Assembly: GCF_019139675.1 (NCBI RefSeq)
Contig: NZ_CP077077.1
Coordinates: 3,100,001 to 3,164,000, forward strand
Direction: 5' to 3'
DNA length: 64,000 nucleotides
Origin: Pseudomonas maumuensis
GTDB taxonomy: Bacteria; Pseudomonadota; Gammaproteobacteria; Pseudomonadales; Pseudomonadaceae
In this document: piece after piece, positions 60,145 to 64,000 of the stretch
Layout: each line of letters starts with the position of its first letter
Position numbering within the stretch: the first letter of the stretch is position 1
Notes under the pieces: generated by a model
The model's input: the letters and a program-made list of their open reading frames with translations, nothing else
The model's database searches: none
Told to the model about the DNA's origin: nothing
Translations under genes and position numbers: made by a program

Positions 60145-61512
60145 TCAGCCTTTGCTGGCATTGTGTTTACGCACTTTTCTATCGGTCCAGTCATCCAGTA
60201 ACTTGGCCGCCGCGAACGCGGAATGGATAGCGCACCATTGCAAGGGCTCAGGCAGCATGGACGGCGTCTTGTGCTGCATGGCCGTCAACAGTTCTGGTGT
60301 CTTGCCATTGATTTGCGCGGCAAACAGCGACCCGACATATGACTGGGTGCCCAGCCCGTGGCCCGAGCAGCCGGTGGTGTAGAGAATGTTCTGCTGTTCG
60401 CCCATGGCACCGATCACCGGCAGGAAGTCATACGCGCCGCTGACATAGCCACTCCAACAATGCTGAATGCCCAGGCCGTGCAAGGCCGGATGGCGTTCGC
60501 GCAGTACCTGCGCCAGTGCCGCATAGGCGCCTTGATCCGGGATATTGGGCGTCTTCGATCCGTACGCATAACCCAGCTTCTTGACGGTCAGCACCATGGT
60601 GCCGTGTGCCGTCAGACGATGGCTTTCCATGGTGTAATGCGGCGTGATGATGCCTTCACGCCCGTGCCAGCCCACGGCAGCGAGCTGCTGCGGCGAGAGC
60701 GGTTGCGTTTCGATCGCCGACACCCGAATCGCCGCAACCTTGTTGCGCAACACCCCCAACTGCGGGGTATAGGCATTGGTGGCCAGTACCATCACCGGCG
60801 CGGCCGCACTGCCGTGGGCAGTCTTGCAGGTAATGACCGGCCCCTCGCTGAAGGAGAGCAACGGCGTGCGCTCATAGAGTTTCACGCCGGCCTCGATGGC
60901 CGCGCGACGCAGGCCGGCGACGTATTTCCCAGGGTTCAGGGTGCCGCCACACTGCTCGGCCGCGAACAGAAACGCCGGCGGGATCCCCCGCGCCCGCATC
61001 TCGGCGCCGTCCACGAACCGGGTCACGGCCCCCAGTTTTTGACCCAGCGCCATGTTTTCCCGCAAGCGTTTTTCCTGGCTGGCATGAACACCTGCGCGCA
61101 GCACGCCGGAGGGGTTGTAGTCACAGTCGATGCCCAAGGCCTTCATTCGGCCTTCCACGTAGGGCACGGCCTCGTCGTAGAACCTGACGAACTGTGTCGC
61201 CTGCTCTACCCCTAAACGCTTGACGAACATGTCGTACTCGATACCCATGCTGCCCAGCAGGTAACCGGCATTGCGGCCACTGGCGCCGAAGCCGGCGAAC
61301 TCCTGCTCCAGCAGGATCACCTGCGCACCCAGCGCCCTCAGCTCCAGCGCGGTCGACAGCCCGGCAAAACCGGCGCCGACCACGATGACATCGGCCTTCA
61401 CGTGCCCTTCGAGCGACGGCTGCAGATCGGCGGGGCGCTCCACCCATCCACCCAGGCTGCGAAACTTCAACGGTGCAGCGTCACCAGGGGCTGCTTTGTT
61501 CACTGCATTCAT
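60145..61512 (-). CDS. FAD-dependent oxidoreductase, DAO/PuuB-like
   Basis: The product is 455 residues. The dinucleotide site is VIVVGAGFAGLSTALEL near residue 42. GASGRNAGYLLGSMG and the C-terminal TTGCSGHGLGTQSYVGSLFAAQI are typical of gamma-glutamylputrescine-oxidase-like DAO enzymes, which oxidise primary or secondary amines. The substrate here is unknown. It lies 65 bases after the PhyH-type gene in the same operon. Confidence 0.87.
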   Translation of the reverse strand: MNAVNKAAPGDAAPLKFRSLGGWVERPADLQPSLEGHVKADVIVVGAGFAGLSTALELRALGAQVILLEQEFAGFGASGRNAGYLLGSMGIEYDMFVKRLGVEQATQFVRFYDEAVPYVEGRMKALGIDCDYNPSGVLRAGVHASQEKRLRENMALGQKLGAVTRFVDGAEMRARGIPPAFLFAAEQCGGTLNPGKYVAGLRRAAIEAGVKLYERTPLLSFSEGPVITCKTAHGSAAAPVMVLATNAYTPQLGVLRNKVAAIRVSAIETQPLSPQQLAAVGWHGREGIITPHYTMESHRLTAHGTMVLTVKKLGYAYGSKTPNIPDQGAYAALAQVLRERHPALHGLGIQHCWSGYVSGAYDFLPVIGAMGEQQNILYTTGCSGHGLGTQSYVGSLFAAQINGKTPELLTAMQHKTPSMLPEPLQWCAIHSAFAAAKLLDDWTDRKVRKHNASKG

Positions 61513-61577
61513 CTACATGACTCCCAGAATACCGGCCACTTCTTGCATCCGAAGCGGCCCAGGACTGTTCGGAACCG

Positions 61578-62465
61578 TCAGAACCCTTTTCCAGGCTCGG
61601 AGAATGCCGGCATGTTCAGGAGCTCTTGCGGGTCGCGCATCTGACCATCGATTTCCACCCAGCCGAGCAACGTGGAGCTGGCGCTCCAGCCCAACAGACG
61701 TTGCATTTCTGCCGGGAGCTGGCGAACGCGCTCGACGGGAATGGACAGGAAGTGGTTCTCTTCCAGACGCAGGAAGGCAAGGTCATAGGCCATGGTCAGG
61801 CCGGTACGCGGGGCTGCGGACGTATTGGCGCCACCACCGTGGTAAACCGAGCCCATCCACAGCAATGCGGAACCTGCCGGCATTTGCGCGGCGACGGTTT
61901 CTTCCTGGGTCGGCATGCGCTCGTCATCCCACAGATGGCTGCCAGGGATGACCCGGGTCGCTCCGTTCTCTTCGGTGAAATCGGAAATCGCCAGCATCAT
62001 TTGCAGCCGCGCCTCACGCCCGTACTGGGGGTGGCGCCACAGCGAAGTGGCATCGTCACGGTGCAGGGGTTGCAGGCCTTGGCCCGGGCCGATCTGAATG
62101 GCCTGGGTGATGCTCAGCTGGATATCGGGCGCCATCTCGATGCGGTCACTGCCTACCCAGACGTGAGTAGGGGTTTGCAGGATCTGTCTGGCCACGCCGA
62201 GGAACAGCGGGTTCATCGCTACTTCGACAGCCGTGTCGCTGCGCCCGATGATCCGCGCGACACGCCGGGTCTGGGTGCCCGCGAAATAGGGGTCGACGCC
62301 GCAAGGGGTGACATTCAGGTAGCTGTCCAGTTCGTCGCGCAGGGCGTTCAGCGTGGCCGGCGAGACCAGGTCGGAAATGATGACCCCACCGTCACGCCGA
62401 ATGATCTCCACCACCTGCTCGACCGATGCATCGCTGCCGAGCGTCGAGAGCGTTCGTGTATCCAT
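61578..62465 (-). CDS. Phytanoyl-CoA dioxygenase (PhyH) family Fe(II)/2-oxoglutarate oxygenase
   Basis: The product is 295 residues. The Fe(II) facial triad is visible: H135-x-D137 in LQPLHRDDATSLW and H209 in VYHGGGANTS, with R220 for 2-oxoglutarate. RVIPGSHLWDDERMP is also typical. Members hydroxylate an aliphatic carbon of diverse substrates. It is the first gene of a three-gene operon and diverges from the TetR gene; motif copy B lies in the 321-base gap between them, which has no other gene. Confidence 0.88.
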   Translation of the reverse strand: MDTRTLSTLGSDASVEQVVEIIRRDGGVIISDLVSPATLNALRDELDSYLNVTPCGVDPYFAGTQTRRVARIIGRSDTAVEVAMNPLFLGVARQILQTPTHVWVGSDRIEMAPDIQLSITQAIQIGPGQGLQPLHRDDATSLWRHPQYGREARLQMMLAISDFTEENGATRVIPGSHLWDDERMPTQEETVAAQMPAGSALLWMGSVYHGGGANTSAAPRTGLTMAYDLAFLRLEENHFLSIPVERVRQLPAEMQRLLGWSASSTLLGWVEIDGQMRDPQELLNMPAFSEPGKGF

Positions 62466-62619
62466 CTGCTTTGTACCTGTCTGGTTTTGTCATTGTTCTG
62501 ATCCAGCAAAGCTGGGCAACGTGGCTCAACCCGCCAGTGCCGACCACGGCCTCCCCCCTCTCCTGCCGTACTTGCGCAGTGCGGTGGTGCCTGGGTGTGA
62601 AAATCATCATTACCGAACA

Positions 62620-62638
62620 TGGTCATTTGATCAAGTCG
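62620..62638 (+). promoter_or_regulatory. Operator copy B in the phyH-tetR intergenic region
   Basis: TGGTCATTTGATCAAGTCG lies about 150 bases from each of the two divergent starts (62465 and 62787). It shares 15 of 19 positions with all three copies, and an extra GTTTGAT continues the pattern. A position near the middle of a divergent promoter region fits autoregulation by the TetR protein. Confidence 0.7.
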
Positions 62639-62786
62639 TTTGATTTAACTATTTTTCATGCTGTTTCATGTTCCTTTGCGCAGGCGTGCTTCGACGCATG
62701 GATCGAGGCACCACCTTGCGATAGCATTCGTCACCGTCGACGCCGGACCAAAAGGCCGGCGACAACATCGAAAAGGAGAACGCTCT

Positions 62787-63368
62787 ATGGCTCGAATTGG
62801 CGCAGAAGAGCGCAGGCAGGATTTCATCGAGGCCACCGTGAAGGTGATCGCGGAACATGGGGTGGCCAACGCCACGACGCGGCGTATCGCAGCGGCGGCA
62901 GACTCTCCGCTGGCTTCGTTGCACTATGTCTTCCACACCAAGGACGAGTTGTTCTATGCCGTCTACGAGTCCTTGATCAACCTGCCGCAGCAATCGCTGC
63001 AGCACGTGCCGGCGGGTGCCACGGCAGCTGAATCGGTGGGTGAAATGTTGCGCCAGCTGGTCAACTGGTTCACCGCCCACCCGGAAATGGCCACTACGCA
63101 GTTCGAACTGTTTTGCTGGAACCTGCGCAACAACCCGGAGATGGCAGCCAAGATCTACGCCGTGTCCATCGACGCGGCCCAGCAGGCCATCGCCAAAGTC
63201 ACCGGTTCGGCGCTGGACCAAGCCGCAGTGGCCACCGTCAGCCGCTTGCTGATCAACCTGTTCGACGGCCTGATGCTGGCCTGGTCCGCCCACGGCGACC
63301 GTGCGCGCCTCGAAAGCGAAACCGAGACCGCCTGCCAGGCGGTCAAGCTGCTGGTGGCCAGCTACTGA
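62787..63368 (+). CDS. TetR-family transcriptional regulator
   Basis: The product is 193 residues. The N-terminal HTH (EERRQDFIEATVKVIAEHGVANATTRRIAAAADSPLASLHYVFHTKDELFYAVYESL) is standard for TetR. The C-terminal helical ligand-binding domain (about 60-193) is variable. The start has AAAGGAG. It lies between the phyH operon and an EthA-like monooxygenase gene and is the best candidate for binding the 19-bp motif found three times nearby. EthR of mycobacteria is an analogous TetR regulator of EthA. Confidence 0.92.
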   Translation: MARIGAEERRQDFIEATVKVIAEHGVANATTRRIAAAADSPLASLHYVFHTKDELFYAVYESLINLPQQSLQHVPAGATAAESVGEMLRQLVNWFTAHPEMATTQFELFCWNLRNNPEMAAKIYAVSIDAAQQAIAKVTGSALDQAAVATVSRLLINLFDGLMLAWSAHGDRARLESETETACQAVKLLVASY

Positions 63369-63572
63369 AACGCCATTCGGATTGCCGGGCTGCGCCACCG
63401 CACGGTAATCCGCATTTCCCAGGTGGACGCCCCTCGCCCACTTCTCCCCGCCGCCTAAGCTTGTCCGTCAACCCGTGTACTGATCGACGGACCGACAAGG
63501 TGCAAACCATCCCAAAACGATGACGATCCGGTGCATTTTGCACCTTGCTCCGCACAATCGGCCGCCCTATTC

Positions 63573-63591
63573 TGGTCAAATGATCAAGTCA
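63573..63591 (+). promoter_or_regulatory. Operator copy C overlapping the monooxygenase promoter
   Basis: TGGTCAAATGATCAAGTCA is followed 13 bases later by a good -10 (TATAAC, 63605-63610). The motif covers the position of the -35 element, so a bound repressor would block this promoter. A further GATCA follows at about 63595-63599. No gene lies in the rest of the 260-base gap. Confidence 0.7.
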
Positions 63592-63628
63592 AAAGATCAG
63601 TCTCTATAACACTAAAATAGGAGGCGAC

Positions 63629-64000
63629 ATGTCCTCGCACACTGCTCTTCCGGTTGAGCCGCTCGACATTTTGATCATGGGAGCCGGTGTGTCTGGCATC
63701 GGCGCGGCGGCCTACCTGCGACGTCATCAACCCAACAAGACCTTCGCGATTCTCGAGTCCCGCGAACGCATGGGCGGCACCTGGGACCTGTTCCGTTATC
63801 CCGGCATCCGCTCCGACTCGGACCTCTACACCTTCGGTTTCGACTTCAAGCCCTGGACCAAGGCGAAATCCCTGGCGGACGCCGCGGATATTCTCGAGTA
63901 CCTGCGCGAAGCCATCGACGAGTACCAGCTCGAACCGTTCATCCAGTACCAGCAGAAAGTCGTCTCGGCCAACTGGCAAAGCGACAGGGGCCTGTGGGCA
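63629..64000 (+). CDS. EthA-like flavin monooxygenase (Baeyer-Villiger type), 3' truncated by window end
   Basis: The first 124 codons are visible. The FAD-binding GAGVSG (residues 18-23) is followed by [31 protein letters not shown], which matches the EthA-type block of Baeyer-Villiger monooxygenases closely. Such enzymes insert oxygen next to a ketone or oxidise sulfur compounds, using NADPH. AGGAGG precedes the ATG. It is monocistronic at its 5' end and under motif copy C. The BVMO fingerprint proper is not reached within the window. Confidence 0.88.
   Translation, partial: MSSHTALPVEPLDILIMGAGVSGIGAAAYLRRHQPNKTFAILESRERMGGTWDLFRYPGIRSDSDLYTFGFDFKPWTKAKSLADAADILEYLREAIDEYQLEPFIQYQQKVVSANWQSDRGLWA

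Overview
The window looks like a chromosomal segment of a Pseudomonas putida-group gammaproteobacterium. The GC content is high and codon use is strongly GC-biased. Pseudomonas-type REP elements sit at several operon ends. The gene families are typical of the genus: PvdQ acylase, ureDABC-E-J-F-G, FecI/FecR plus a TonB receptor, and glnS-cysS beside ppiB-lpxH. This assignment rests on family recognition from memory, not on a search. I saw no rRNA, tRNA, CRISPR array, insertion sequence or intact prophage.

Layout. 1-7.0 kb: the 3' part of a co-directional surface-polysaccharide operon (NodB deacetylase, Wzx-like flippase, secreted glycosidase-like protein, two GNAT-fold proteins, YdjC/ChbG-type deacetylase), closed by a 238-bp REP-ended hairpin and followed by a membrane GGDEF-EAL protein. 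9.7-19 kb: a GapN-like dehydrogenase, a VOC protein, an unknown CxC protein, an iron-type alcohol dehydrogenase, ilvA with a well-formed Ile leader-peptide attenuator, a FecR without a FecI, and a Na+/H+ antiporter-family transporter. 19-28 kb: a dCache chemoreceptor, an unusual membrane subtilase, a betaine-type ABC binding protein and permease without an ATPase, LysR, an AEC carrier and a SleB-like hydrolase. 28-32 kb: a FecI-FecR-TonB receptor set with a candidate Fur box. 32-38 kb: the complete urease operon. 38-50 kb: ilvE, an OmpR/HK pair, cysS-glnS, ppiB-lpxH, and pvdQ with a PvdS-type promoter.

50-64 kb looks like an accessory region: an orphan Mor-type regulator, a PucR-like regulator, then a four-gene minus-strand block (DUF1329, DUF1302, MMPL/RND permease, YCF48-like), a second minus-strand block (PhyH-type dioxygenase, DAO-type oxidoreductase, 7-TM protein), a TetR regulator and the 5' part of an EthA-like flavin monooxygenase. 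Three intergenic regions here carry near-identical copies of one 19-bp motif (15 of 19 positions invariant). They lie upstream of DUF1329, between phyH and tetR, and at the promoter of the monooxygenase. I infer that the local TetR protein ties these units into one regulon for uptake and oxidation of a hydrophobic compound. This is the most interesting system in the window.
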